Assembly (NCBI RefSeq): GCF_900100345.1
Contig: NZ_FMTT01000022.1
Location: 22,003 to 86,002, forward strand
DNA length: 64,000 bases
Source: Paenibacillus tianmuensis
GTDB lineage: Bacteria; Bacillota; Bacilli; Paenibacillales; NBRC-103111
Direction of reading: 5' to 3'
How positions within the stretch are numbered: the first letter of the stretch is position 1; each line of letters begins with the position of its first letter. The notes beneath the pieces are model-generated. The model did no database searches. It was not told the DNA's origin and saw only the letters and a list, made by a program, of their open reading frames with translations. Both the position numbers and the translations under genes were made by a program. Shown one piece after another: positions 1 through 7,139 of this stretch.

Positions 1-1362
1 CTCGAACATAACCAGCATAGCCTGGTCCTGCGTATCTCCGTGCTTGAGCAGCGGCAGCAGCTGCGTGCTCGACTGGCCCAACGCCGGAATATCGCCGAGA
101 ACGATCCGTTTGCCCTGCTCGTCCTCCAGCACGTAGTCCTCCCCGATCCGGCCAAGCTTGGCGTAGTGAAGCAGCATCACCGGATGTTTATCGGACAGTG
201 GATTTTTCAATTGATTTTTGACCGTCTTGACCGCCTCGACATACGAACGCCGGGCATGACTCCGGATTGTCCCTTGGTCCTCCGGCTTCAAATCGCGGAC
301 CGTCATGTCCTCCCACCGCGCCCGCGGATTCAAGTCTCCCGGGTATACGAGCAACTCCTTCGCGGAAACGACCGAGAAGAACGAATCCTCTTCCTTCAAA
401 TGCTTCGCCGCCCGGAACGGTCGGTAGCTGCGGACCGCAAAAATATCTCCACTCTGCAGCTCCATCCAGAAGCCTTCATCGACGTACTCGCCTCTTGCCT
501 CATCCTTATACGAACGGAAGGTGAGCTGCGCCAATTCCGCCTGAGGCCGGGCCAATCCATGCTCGCGCAGCTCGGCCAGCTGCCAGGCATGCCCGAGCTG
601 TTCTTCCAAGCTGCTTTCCGTGTCGGGCGGAAGCTCGGGATTGTGCTGTCTTTCCGTTACATAGTCCCTGCTTTTCTTAACCAAAGACTGCAATACGATT
701 AAGCGGTCCATCGCTTCCGTATACACGCGCTCACGATCTTCGGACGTACGCAGCATAAAAAGCAGCTCGCGAAACGCCGCCTGAACGCCGGGAATATAGT
801 AGTTTCCAAGCTGCTTCGCTTGGTCTTCCATCATCTTCGCCGTTTTTGCATCGAGTCCCGCCAGCCCGTTCTGCACAATCTGGTGAACCAGCTTTTCCAA
901 TAAGCCGATGCCTTCGAGCTGGGCGGCCCGTTTCTTGGCCAAGGCCGATTTGTTCGGCTTTCGCTTGACGGTCTTCTCTTCTCCGGCATCCGCCGCTTCC
1001 TTCTTCTTCTCTTCCCGTTTCTCCACCTTGTCCCGCTTGTCCGCGATGTCCTGAGGAATCGCATCAACCTGAAATTCTTTACCGAGAACGTAGGCGTACA
1101 TCAAGCCTAAAATATGCTTGCATGGAAATTGCCGGCTCGGGCAGCTGCAGCGAAATACCGGGCTGTCCGGCTTGACGAAATCGACGGAGCACCGGTACGG
1201 CTCCTTGCCGCTCCCTTTGCACTCCCCGAAAATGAGCGTTTCGTCCTCCGACCGGCACAGCTTCGGAAAGCTGTTTTTCTTGACCAGATCCCTGCCGTTC
1301 TTAATCGCAGCGGCATTTAACGCAACGGAATCTACATAAGCTTCTGTCATTGTGGCTATCAT
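1..1362 (-). CDS. SWIM zinc-finger protein, 3' end beyond window
   Basis: The reading frame is open from the ATG at 1362 to the left edge, 454 codons with no stop, so the C-terminus lies outside the window. AAGGAG sits six bases before the ATG. Residues C72, C74, C81 and H83 form a CxCx6CxH SWIM motif, a zinc-binding fold found in bacterial proteins tied to SWI2/SNF2 ATPases, MuDR transposases and MEK kinases, and thought to bind nucleic acid or protein. The following 80 residues are rich in Lys and Glu, probably a charged linker. In bacteria such proteins are often encoded beside a SNF2-type helicase; that neighbour, if it exists, would lie to the left and cannot be seen. The substrate and exact role are unknown. 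Confidence 0.85.
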   Translation of the reverse strand, partial: MIATMTEAYVDSVALNAAAIKNGRDLVKKNSFPKLCRSEDETLIFGECKGSGKEPYRCSVDFVKPDSPVFRCSCPSRQFPCKHILGLMYAYVLGKEFQVDAIPQDIADKRDKVEKREEKKKEAADAGEEKTVKRKPNKSALAKKRAAQLEGIGLLEKLVHQIVQNGLAGLDAKTAKMMEDQAKQLGNYYIPGVQAAFRELLFMLRTSEDRERVYTEAMDRLIVLQSLVKKSRDYVTERQHNPELPPDTESSLEEQLGHAWQLAELREHGLARPQAELAQLTFRSYKDEARGEYVDEGFWMELQSGDIFAVRSYRPFRAAKHLKEEDSFFSVVSAKELLVYPGDLNPRARWEDMTVRDLKPEDQGTIRSHARRSYVEAVKTVKNQLKNPLSDKHPVMLLHYAKLGRIGEDYVLEDEQGKRIVLGDIPALGQSSTQLLPLLKHGDTQDQAMLVMFE

Positions 1363-1487
1363 CGTATGCTCCTTGGTAAAAATATGGTGATCTTAACCTT
1401 TTTCCACATGCAGGCTCCTTTTTCCTTTTTTTTAATGTCAAAAAAATGACATTTCTCCGACGTCGATGGCTTGCAAACTTGAACACT

Positions 1488-1521
1488 CCCACCACCTGAG
1501 CTAATGGCGCTGAGGTGGGGG
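1488..1521 (-). mobile_element. Right-end hairpin of the TnpB element relic
   Basis: On the minus strand ACCTCAGC and GCTCAGGT flank a seven-base loop, one mismatch, with CCC/GGG extending the stem. A subterminal hairpin just after tnpB is the hallmark of IS200/IS605 right ends, and in active elements the same region forms the 3' scaffold of the omega RNA. TTCAA follows at about 1479-1483, similar to the TCAA right cleavage site known for IS608. The assignment is by position and shape; the left end was not located with confidence. Confidence 0.5.
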
Positions 1522-1540
1522 ATTCTTGCGAACAGAGAAG

Positions 1541-1745
1541 CATCCTTCTCTTCTTGAGCAAGCGATCCCTGCGGTTCCCGCAGTTCAGTTGGTCTTAAGC
1601 CTCTGCCTGTTTCTTGGAAGGTGTCGTTCCACCTCGCAAGGAAGTGGTTAAAGACAAAGCGAGCGCATCCAAACATCTGATGGATCAGCGTCGTTTGCTC
1701 CTCCGTAGGGTAGATGCGAAAGCGAAAAGCTTTATGATGCAACAT
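1541..1745 (-). pseudogene. TnpB (IS605/IS1341-type) N-terminal remnant
   Basis: From the ATG at 1745, preceded by AAAGGAGA, about 60 residues match the start of TnpB nucleases (the motif FRFRIYPTEEQ and the FNHFLARWN segment). The frame then runs directly into what looks like the 3' end of such an element, with no RuvC or zinc-ribbon part. Intact TnpB proteins are about 350-450 residues, so about 85% is missing. A TATAAT box (1784-1779) lies upstream. This looks like an internal deletion that joined the two ends of an IS1341-type element, leaving a non-autonomous relic. The product should be inactive. Confidence 0.7.
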
Positions 1746-1815
1746 GCGAGACTTATCTCCTTTGGTGATTTCATGACAATTATAGCACATATGTTCGTAT
1801 TTATATACAAGAGAT

Positions 1816-1860
1816 GCTGATTCATCTCCCCCTTATCGAAGAGGGAGTCTTCTCAGCCTT
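1816..1860. repeat. Inverted repeat upstream of tnpB relic
   Basis: CTGA...CTCCC and GGGAG...TCAG pair around a loop of about ten bases. It may be the left-end hairpin of the TnpB relic or a bidirectional terminator-like structure; no T-run follows that would settle it. Confidence 0.35.
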
Positions 1861-1893
1861 AACGATAAAATACCGTCTAATCGTGTCGAAGCC

Positions 1894-1922
1894 TTGGAAT
1901 TTTTTCTTTCAAAGGCTATAAT
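1894..1922 (+). promoter_or_regulatory. Sigma-A-type promoter of the SEC-C gene
   Basis: TTGGAA at 1894-1899 and a perfect TATAAT at 1917-1922 are separated by 17 bases. It lies 38 bases upstream of the TTG start at 1961. Confidence 0.65.
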
Positions 1923-1960
1923 GTCATCAGAGTGAATTTGGCAGAAGAAATGGAAGTGGA

Positions 1961-2473
1961 TTGAACTTGCGAAAAATTGGAAGAAACGAGCCGTGTCCCT
2001 GCGGCAGCGGAAAGAAGTACAAGCACTGCTGCCTCCTGACCGGTGAAGCGCCTGAGCTCCAAGCGGCAGTGCCGAATTCCGGCTCGCCGTCCCTCAGCCG
2101 GCCTTCAACGGATCAAGGTCCGTCTCTCAATGCGGAAACGGTGCAGACGCTCATTGAGGTTCTGGACTGGCCTCAAGACATATATCAATCCGTCGCCGGA
2201 CAATTATCCGAGCATATGGCGGGAACCTTCGATTGGCAGCGCATTACGGAAGCGGTTGCCTTGTGGCATGCCTATGCCTCCCACGAACGGCCGCAGATCC
2301 GCAAAGCGGACGTGATGCTCGCCGCTCTGGAATACGCCATCGCCTCCATGCACGGCGTTGCCGAAGTGACGCAATCGGCGCTTTCGGCCAAATACAACGT
2401 CTCCTCCGGTTCGATCGCTCAGCGGGCGCAAAAAATTACGGAGTTCGCCGAGCAAATGAAAAACGGAAAATAA
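1961..2473 (+). CDS. SEC-C motif protein
   Basis: The 170-residue protein starts with TTG at 1961; an upstream ATG is out of frame and runs into a stop, and AAGTGGA provides a weak ribosome-binding site. Residues 8-24 carry the SEC-C zinc motif CxCxSGxxxxxCC, as at the end of SecA. In small proteins the motif is a metal-binding module of unsettled function. The remaining 145 residues contain no domain I recognise; residues 125-165 resemble a helix-turn-helix ([12 protein letters not shown]), so a DNA-binding role is possible. It is a single-gene unit with its own promoter and terminator. Confidence 0.8.
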   Translation: MNLRKIGRNEPCPCGSGKKYKHCCLLTGEAPELQAAVPNSGSPSLSRPSTDQGPSLNAETVQTLIEVLDWPQDIYQSVAGQLSEHMAGTFDWQRITEAVALWHAYASHERPQIRKADVMLAALEYAIASMHGVAEVTQSALSAKYNVSSGSIAQRAQKITEFAEQMKNGK

Positions 2474-2492
2474 AAACGTAAGTTACGCGGCG

Positions 2493-2537
2493 CAAAAAAA
2501 ACCGTTCTCCCGACTCATCGGGAAAACGGTTTTTTTG
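2493..2537 (+). terminator. Rho-independent terminator after SEC-C gene
   Basis: AAACCGTTcTCCCGA and TCGGGAaAACGGTTT form a 15-bp stem with a CTCA loop, flanked by A-run and T-run, so it can work in both directions. Confidence 0.9.
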
Positions 2538-2686
2538 TCGTTTCGACGAAGAAATGGTCAATTTGCCGCCGCGCAGAGGCCCACGAACATGCAGTACAAC
2601 AGCCTGGACCGTGAAAGCGGCAAGGAAAGACCTACTACCGCTGAAGGATTTACACCACAAGTCATCCATCTTAGTATTGGAAACGA

Positions 2687-2705
2687 AATGTATAGCGCTT
2701 ACATT
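2687..2705. promoter_or_regulatory. Cre-like palindrome upstream of protease gene
   Basis: AATGTATAGCGCTTACATT is a near-perfect palindrome about 115 bases before the protease start. It resembles a CcpA cre box with one extra base, so carbon catabolite control is possible but another repressor would fit equally well. Confidence 0.4.
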
Positions 2706-2818
2706 TCCCTTGTCCATCGTCCCAGAGAATTACCGGAAGGTAGCGGGAGGTGATCCGATTTTTTGCCATTCCGGCCGTTGCTGGAGCTCCAAAAAATTTG
2801 GAAAGGAAGTCATGTGCG

Positions 2819-3385
2819 ATGCGAAAATTATTGTCGCTTGTCGTCGGCTTGGCCTTGATTGTGAGCGCAAATTTTGCGGTTGCCGCCGATCCGGCCCCGG
2901 TTTCGGTTCAGACTGCCGCAGCCGGAGGCGCCACCGTACCGAACGTGCAGCAAAAAATGAGCAACTGGTGCTGGGCTGGCGTATCCGTACCGATCCTGCA
3001 GCATTACGGAAAGTTCGTTTCTCAAGAGGAGTTTGTACGATATGTCAAAGGTGGGCTCTACAACGCCCCTGCCACGACAGGCGAAATCATGTACGGCTTG
3101 AAGCGTTACGGCGTCAACAGCAGCGACTTCTACTATCTTCCGACGCTGCAATGGGTCCAAAACGAGGTCAACGGAAGACGTCCGATGGTTGCTTTTATCC
3201 GTTGGACGAACGGGGCAGCTATCGGTCACTTCTTCGTTCTTGATGGCTACTATTCCGGAACCGGCGGAAACCAATACGTATCTTACATGGACCCGTGGTA
3301 CGGCGATCATTATTCTCAAACGTTCAACTCTTTTAAAAGCAACAATCGTTTCGTATGGAGCGGAACGATTCGTACGAGCAAATAA
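2819..3385 (+). CDS. Secreted papain-like cysteine protease
   Basis: The start chosen is the ATG at 2819, preceded by AGGAAG; it gives a clean signal peptide (Arg-Lys, a hydrophobic core, then AVAA before residue 24). The 188-residue product carries the papain-like fold signature: Gln45, then the WCWA motif with Cys51, His137 in the GHFFVLDGY segment, and Asp158. This matches the AvrRpt2/C70 and C39-like secreted papain families in catalytic order Gln-Cys-His-Asp. The protein should be exported and cleave peptides outside the cell; its substrate is unknown. It is 21 bases from the next gene and probably cotranscribed with it. Confidence 0.75.
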   Translation: MRKLLSLVVGLALIVSANFAVAADPAPVSVQTAAAGGATVPNVQQKMSNWCWAGVSVPILQHYGKFVSQEEFVRYVKGGLYNAPATTGEIMYGLKRYGVNSSDFYYLPTLQWVQNEVNGRRPMVAFIRWTNGAAIGHFFVLDGYYSGTGGNQYVSYMDPWYGDHYSQTFNSFKSNNRFVWSGTIRTSK

Positions 3386-3406
3386 GAAAGGGAAAGGGGT
3401 GGAATC

Positions 3407-4021
3407 ATGGGGAAACGGAAACTTTTCACGTTAACGACAGCGATAATGACGGGAGGTCTTCTATTCGCTATGGCCGGATACGCGGCTTTCAACTCTCCCG
3501 AGCAAATCGGCTTGCAGGACTTTATTCAAATCCATCAACAGCAGGAGGAGAAAAATTTGGTCGGCGACTCCCTCTCCGCCGCGCAATTATCCGAATTCAG
3601 CCTCGCGATCGACGCCACGGCCCCGGCCGAACAAATTCAGGCCTATTCGGACGCCTCTTTCAAGAAGCTGCTCCAGCCGACAAACGAACGCCTGTGGTTC
3701 GTCATGAATAACGGCGTACCGGAAGGGATTCTGATTGCCAACGACAAAGAGCCGGTGAAGATGGGCGGTAAAAACCGGAGTAAAGATTTGCTGAAGCTGT
3801 ACCATAGCGCTCGCGGGCTTGCGGCGAACAACGAACAGGTCCGCTATGTCGAATTCGAAGGACAGGGCATGCTCCTCGTGCTAAACGGCAAAGCCGAGTC
3901 CGTCTTCCTGTCCCAGGGGCTGGCATCGCTGCTCCAGCTTCCGGAAGGTCAGGCGCAGCCACAAGACGTTATCACGAAAATGAAGGCAAGGATCGTCTCA
4001 GCCTCTGCGCAGCAGGAATGA
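3407..4021 (+). CDS. Secreted or anchored protein of unknown function
   Basis: The 204-residue protein follows AAGGGGTGG and starts 21 bases after the protease stop, so the two look like one operon. Residues 1-28 form a signal peptide or membrane anchor (GKRK then a hydrophobic stretch ending in AGYAA). The rest is soluble, with no cysteine and no motif I recognise. Pairing with an exported cysteine protease suggests a chaperone, inhibitor or substrate of that enzyme; this is inference from position only. Confidence 0.7.
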   Translation: MGKRKLFTLTTAIMTGGLLFAMAGYAAFNSPEQIGLQDFIQIHQQQEEKNLVGDSLSAAQLSEFSLAIDATAPAEQIQAYSDASFKKLLQPTNERLWFVMNNGVPEGILIANDKEPVKMGGKNRSKDLLKLYHSARGLAANNEQVRYVEFEGQGMLLVLNGKAESVFLSQGLASLLQLPEGQAQPQDVITKMKARIVSASAQQE

Positions 4022-4046
4022 TCGAAGTCTGGGCGCAGATTTGAAA

Positions 4047-4073
4047 AAGGCCGTCGGGAAATCCGGCGGCCTT
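4047..4073. terminator. Bidirectional terminator
   Basis: AAGGCCGTCGG and CCGGCGGCCTT pair around GAAAT between the convergent secreted-protein gene and tatD. Confidence 0.75.
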
Positions 4074-4083
4074 CTCCATAAAA

Positions 4084-4878
4084 CTACAACCCGAAAACAT
4101 GTCTGGCCGTTTGCGTCGTCGCTTCGGCCACTTCCTCCGCGCTCTTGCCCGTACAAATGGATACGGCCTGCAAGATGTGCGGCAGAAACGCGGGCTCGTT
4201 GCGTCCGTCCGCCGGCTTGACAGGCAAATCCCGCGGCGTCAGGAACGGGGCGTCCGTCTCGATCATCAGCCGGTCGAGCGGGATACGCCGTACCAGCTCC
4301 CGCAGATGCTTGCCCCGCCGCTCGTCGCAGATCCAGCCCGTAATCCCGATATACAGTCCCATATCGAGATACGTCTTCAGCTCGCTTGCGCTGCCGGTGA
4401 AGCAGTGGACGACCGCCCGGTCGATCCGGTGCAGATGCGTCTTCAAGATGCGGACGAAGTCCGCATGCGCCTCCCGCTCGTGCAGGAACAACGGCATCCG
4501 CAGCTCGCACGCCAGCATGACCTGCGCTTCGAACCACTTTCTCTGCACATCGCGCGGCGAGAAATCGCGGTTGTAATCCAAGCCGCATTCTCCGATCGCT
4601 ACGACGGAAGGCAGCTCGGCCAGCTTGCGCAGCCGTGCCAGCGTGTCCGGGCCGCAATTGCGGGCGTCGTGCGGATGGATGCCTGCGGTGGAGTACAGTT
4701 TGCCCGGAAACCGGGCCGCATACCGCGCGGCTTCTTCACTGTTCCTCATATGCGTCCCCGTCAAAATAAGCGGGGAGACGCCCTCCGCTTCCGCCCGGGC
4801 GACAACCTGGTCGCGGTCCGGATGAAACGAGCGGTGCATCAGGTTAACTCCGATATCAATTAGCGACGGCTTCTTCAT
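4084..4878 (-). CDS. tatD: TatD-type metal-dependent DNase
   Basis: The 264-residue protein is full length for TatD and keeps the pattern of the E. coli type: DIGVNL near the start, TAGIHPHDA, GECGLDYNR (metal-binding Glu), HCFTGS, GITGWICDERRG and ETDAPFL. TatD proteins are TIM-barrel hydrolases with 3'-5' exonuclease and repair activity using two divalent metals. The ATG overlaps the stop of the kptA gene by four bases, so translation is coupled. The pairing of a DNA/RNA end-processing nuclease with an RNA 2'-phosphotransferase suggests nucleic acid end repair, which is inference. Confidence 0.9.
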   Translation of the reverse strand: MKKPSLIDIGVNLMHRSFHPDRDQVVARAEAEGVSPLILTGTHMRNSEEAARYAARFPGKLYSTAGIHPHDARNCGPDTLARLRKLAELPSVVAIGECGLDYNRDFSPRDVQRKWFEAQVMLACELRMPLFLHEREAHADFVRILKTHLHRIDRAVVHCFTGSASELKTYLDMGLYIGITGWICDERRGKHLRELVRRIPLDRLMIETDAPFLTPRDLPVKPADGRNEPAFLPHILQAVSICTGKSAEEVAEATTQTARHVFGL

Positions 4879-5447
4879 CGTTTGTTAGCTCCTCTCCCAT
4901 CGTCTATGGCGCAGCAGGACGCCGGCACTTCGTCGGCCAGCCACACTTCATTTCCTGCGAAATAAAACGTTACGCCCATGCTGCGAGCCTTGACCGTATC
5001 CACGCGAAGGATGACAAGCTCCCCTCTGCGGCTGCCCGCCAGTGTGGCGAACTGCAGCCCTTCGGACAAATGCACGTACTGGCGGCCCATCGAGCGGATG
5101 CCTTCCCGCAGAATCACCGGCGCGGCATGACGATTCGTGCCATGATACAGCGTCTCGGGCGGATCGCCGGGCTCGTAGCTTATCTTCTCGAAGCTGTGCC
5201 CGTATCGGGCGCGGATGCGGCCATTCGTGATTTCGAAGCGCTGCTTAGCGCAATTGCGCACGACCTGCTCTACATCCTGCAGCGAGATCGACGCCCACCT
5301 GGGCTGCGATTGGATGGTGCGCATCATGTCCTTTAATTCACACGATCCGTCCGTCGGGTCCAGAACGAGCCCGAACGCTTTGGGATCGTGCCTTAACAGT
5401 TTGGTCATAAATTTGCTTAAGCGAATTTCCGTTTTTTCATTTAACAT
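4875..5447 (-). CDS. kptA: RNA 2'-phosphotransferase (Tpt1/KptA family)
   Basis: The 190-residue protein has the KptA marks: LSKFMTKLLRH at the start (R19, H20), a winged-helix N-terminal half, RARYGHS, LYHGT and VHLSEG in the NAD-binding half. The family transfers an internal RNA 2'-phosphate to NAD+, giving ADP-ribose 1''-2''-cyclic phosphate; in yeast this finishes tRNA splicing, while the bacterial target is unknown. GGAAGAG lies seven bases before the ATG. The gene is the first of a two-gene unit with tatD and lies about 650 bases downstream of a cluster of unusual tRNA-like sequences on the same strand. Confidence 0.9.
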   Translation of the reverse strand: MLNEKTEIRLSKFMTKLLRHDPKAFGLVLDPTDGSCELKDMMRTIQSQPRWASISLQDVEQVVRNCAKQRFEITNGRIRARYGHSFEKISYEPGDPPETLYHGTNRHAAPVILREGIRSMGRQYVHLSEGLQFATLAGSRRGELVILRVDTVKARSMGVTFYFAGNEVWLADEVPASCCAIDDGRGANKR

Positions 5448-5474
5448 GTTTGATCTCTTCCTTATTTAACAAGT

Positions 5475-6048
5475 TCACATGACCAGACTGGCTGGCCGTT
5501 TCGTATGCCGGTTGGCATAGGCGGAGGCGGCGTATGAGTCAGGCTTCACCCGAGCGGCGTATCTTCCCATGGCTTCGACCCGGTCCACCATCTCCTGAAC
5601 GTACAGCGACGTCTTGTTGACGACCGGCTCCGTGCCCGCATCGATATCGATGAACGCTTCGAACGAGGCACCTTGATACACGTAGGGAAGCAGCAGCTCT
5701 TCCATCCGGTTCACCGCGTCCCCCTCAAAATAGCAGGCTACTTCCTGCGAGAGACGTTTCGATCGTCAGCTTCTCTTTCACGGAGGTCAGCTCCCGGGGA
5801 AGCACGACCTGTCGGTAGCAGGCCCAAGCTCCTTTGCCCAGACGACGGATAATAATGCCGGTCACGAATTTGGTGTGACCGCGGTGAACCTGGCTGTCGG
5901 TACCGATCATCAACTGATACGGCGATGCCGGATCTTGAGAGATGAACCGCAGCATCCGCTCGATCACATCGTCGAGGGAGAGGCGGCGTTCTGTCACATT
6001 ATGAAATATGAGGTCATCCTGCATGGTAAAAAGATTTGTTCGCTTCAT
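5475..6048 (-). pseudogene. ykuK: ykuK-like RNase H-fold protein, frameshifted
   Basis: Two reading frames together give a complete YkuK/DUF458 protein (RNase H-like fold). The first starts at the ATG at 6048 after AGGTGA and holds the LMIGTDSQVH motif with its acidic residue and GKGAWACYRQVVLP; it ends with a wrong-frame tail at 5725. The second resumes within the ETSLSQEVACYFEGD segment and runs to 5475. The break falls in a TCTCTCG tract near 5750; restoring one TC repeat gives the expected sequence, so the cause is either a two-base slippage deletion or a sequencing error. The function of YkuK is not established. Confidence 0.8.
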
Positions 6049-6097
6049 GATTGTCACCTGTACAACGTACACGGCATCCTTTCGTTATGTATTTGGT

Positions 6098-6171
6098 TGG
6101 AGCCGGCGGGGCTTGAACCCGCGGCCTCCGGTCTGACGAACCGGCGAGAACTCCCGCTTCTCCACAGCTCC
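6098..6171 (-). tRNA. tRNA-Asp(GTC)-like, atypical
   Basis: The minus strand folds as a full cloverleaf: acceptor GGAGCTG/CGGCTCC with one G-T pair, D-stem GAGA/TCTC, anticodon stem CCGGT/ACCGG, T-arm GCGGG-TTCAAGC-CCCGC, discriminator A, no encoded CCA. The seven-base anticodon loop is TCGTCAG, giving anticodon GTC (Asp). It has C instead of the near-universal T at position 33, and A rather than the G73 usual for tRNA-Asp, so charging or decoding may be abnormal. Confidence 0.7.
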
Positions 6172-6180
6172 ATGTGAGTA

Positions 6181-6250
6181 TAGGGGAAGATGGAATCGAA
6201 CCACCGCTCGCGGCTTCAAGGCCGCTGCCTTACCACTTGGCGATTCCCCT
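6181..6250 (-). tRNA. tRNA-like gene, Gln-like with six-base anticodon loop
   Basis: Acceptor AGGGGAA/TTCCCCT, a GCC/GGC D-stem, T-arm GGTGG-TTCGATT-CCATC and discriminator A fold well. The sequence resembles bacterial tRNA-Gln, but the anticodon stem GCGGC/GCCGC closes a loop of only six bases (CTTGAA), one T short of the Gln(TTG) loop. With eight loop bases and a four-bp stem a TTG anticodon could still be displayed. Either a decayed tRNA-Gln or a tRNA-like RNA; identity is not certain. Confidence 0.55.
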
Positions 6251-6259
6251 GAGTTGGAC

Positions 6260-6334
6260 GGATAGGCGCGGGGACGGCCCGCGGGTCTGCCAGTCGCCGA
6301 ATAGAGCAGCAACCTCTGTGACAACTTCCTATCC
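6260..6334 (-). pseudogene. Degenerate tRNA-like sequence
   Basis: A perfect 7-bp acceptor stem GGATAGG/CCTATCC and a perfect GCGGG/CCCGC T-stem frame the element, but the T-loop is only five bases and the central part does not give D and anticodon arms; instead GTTGTC/GGCGAC with an inner AGAG/CTCT hairpin forms one long arm. It sits exactly between two tRNA genes, so it is most simply a decayed tRNA, though the intact stems suggest some constraint. Confidence 0.5.
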
Positions 6335-6343
6335 AAGATAAAA

Positions 6344-6420
6344 TGGTGACGCATGGGGGATTCGAACCCGCCGAGTGCACGAGTGAAAGTCGTGTGGCTT
6401 AACCGCTTGCCGAATGCGCC
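6344..6420 (-). tRNA. tRNA-Glu(TTC)
   Basis: Acceptor GGCGCAT/ATGCGTC with one G-T pair, D-arm GGC...GCC, anticodon stem CACGA/TCGTG with loop CTTTCAC (anticodon TTC), discriminator A and an encoded CCA. The T-stem GCGGG/CCCCC has one C-C mismatch. It is the first and best-formed member of the cluster. Confidence 0.75.
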
Positions 6421-6487
6421 GCGTTAAAAATGAAAAAGACTGCTCGCTCACGCGCTTTTCTTCCGCCCGGATTCGTTCCAAGGCATA

Positions 6488-6513
6488 AGAAAAGCCGCCG
6501 TGATCCGGCAGCC
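6488..6513 (-). terminator. Terminator after small ORF at 6550-6666
   Basis: GCTGCCG and CGGCGGC pair around GATCA on the minus strand and are followed by TTTTCTT. Confidence 0.7.
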
Positions 6514-6549
6514 TTGTATCTCCGTATTTCGCATACGCCGAAGCATATG

Positions 6550-6666
6550 TCAGAATCGCCCAGCCTTCAGGAAAGGAGGGGTTCGGAGCAGACCAAGACT
6601 ACTGGACTTTGTTTGTAATTCAAATTGGACCTCGTGAATATGGACAATCTTATCATGATTCGTCAT
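6550..6666 (-). CDS. Small ORF, 38 residues, unknown function
   Basis: The ATG at 6666 follows the strong ribosome-binding site GGAAGGAGA at a normal distance, and a terminator lies 37 bases after the stop. The peptide is MTNHDKIVHIHEVQ at its start and has no signal sequence, no membrane segment and no motif I recognise. The case for a gene rests on the ribosome-binding site and terminator, not on similarity. It may be a small protein or a translated leader of the tRNA unit downstream. Confidence 0.4.
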   Translation of the reverse strand: MTNHDKIVHIHEVQFELQTKSSSLGLLRTPPFLKAGRF

Positions 6667-6740
6667 CGCTACTCTCTCCTTCCACGTGGACTTAAGCAAA
6701 CAAAAAAGCTGCGCTTCGTCCCTTTTTCCCGCCACGAAGG

Positions 6741-6771
6741 CAAAAGAAAAAGGCTACGACGATTCGCAGCC
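6741..6771 (-). terminator. Terminator after small ORF at 6790-6924
   Basis: GGCTGCGA-ATCG-TCGTAGCC (one G-T pair) followed by TTTTTCTTTT on the minus strand, 19 bases after the ORF stop. A second imperfect GC-rich stem ending in GCGCAGCTTTTTT follows at about 6700-6712. Confidence 0.8.
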
Positions 6772-6789
6772 TTACCTACCGAATTCCAA

Positions 6790-6924
6790 TTACGATGCGT
6801 CTGAAAGCGCCAGACATCGTACAGGTACGCGAAAGCTACGTAAAAAGCGTTGGTTATGAAAGGAATCATGAGCGGAACCTTGCTCAGTATGTAACAATTG
6901 TTCGAATGCATTATGCTTTCTCAT
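6790..6924 (-). CDS. Small ORF, 44 residues, unknown function
   Basis: The ATG at 6924 is preceded by GGGAGGTTAGGAAC, a strong ribosome-binding site, and lies about 40 bases downstream of a consensus-like promoter (6969-6998). A clear terminator follows. The basic peptide begins MRKHNAFEQLL and contains several His and Arg; no homologue is recognised. Promoter, ribosome-binding site, ORF and terminator in 250 bases argue that it is expressed; a regulatory leader for the downstream tRNA cluster is an alternative. Confidence 0.5.
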   Translation of the reverse strand: MRKHNAFEQLLHTEQGSAHDSFHNQRFLRSFRVPVRCLALSDAS

Positions 6925-6968
6925 GTTCCTAACCTCCCTTCGCTTTATGTGTTCATTAAGTTGGTGAA

Positions 6969-6998
6969 ATCTTATCATGCGTACCACGAGCGTGTCAA
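6969..6998 (-). promoter_or_regulatory. Promoter of small-ORF/tRNA unit
   Basis: On the minus strand TTGACA (6998-6993), an 18-base spacer and TAAGAT (6974-6969). It reads toward the two small ORFs and the tRNA cluster. Confidence 0.7.
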
Positions 6999-7139
6999 CC
7001 ATTATTTTTGTAAAATTGTATTTCTTTAACTTTCGCTTGTACACGACGCCGCGCATCCCCGCAAAATGAAGGCTTTTTCTGGGACGGAATCCGATCGCTT
7101 TGCGGGGACTTCGGCTGACTGGCTCCGTTCGGTAACTAT

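Noticed and set aside
40..702. Plus-strand frame of 220 codons at the left end
   Set aside because: It is the complement of the SWIM protein gene, whose minus frame is continuous, has a good ribosome-binding site and a zinc motif.
4099..4863. Plus-strand frame of 254 codons
   Set aside because: Shadow of tatD, which has all family motifs.
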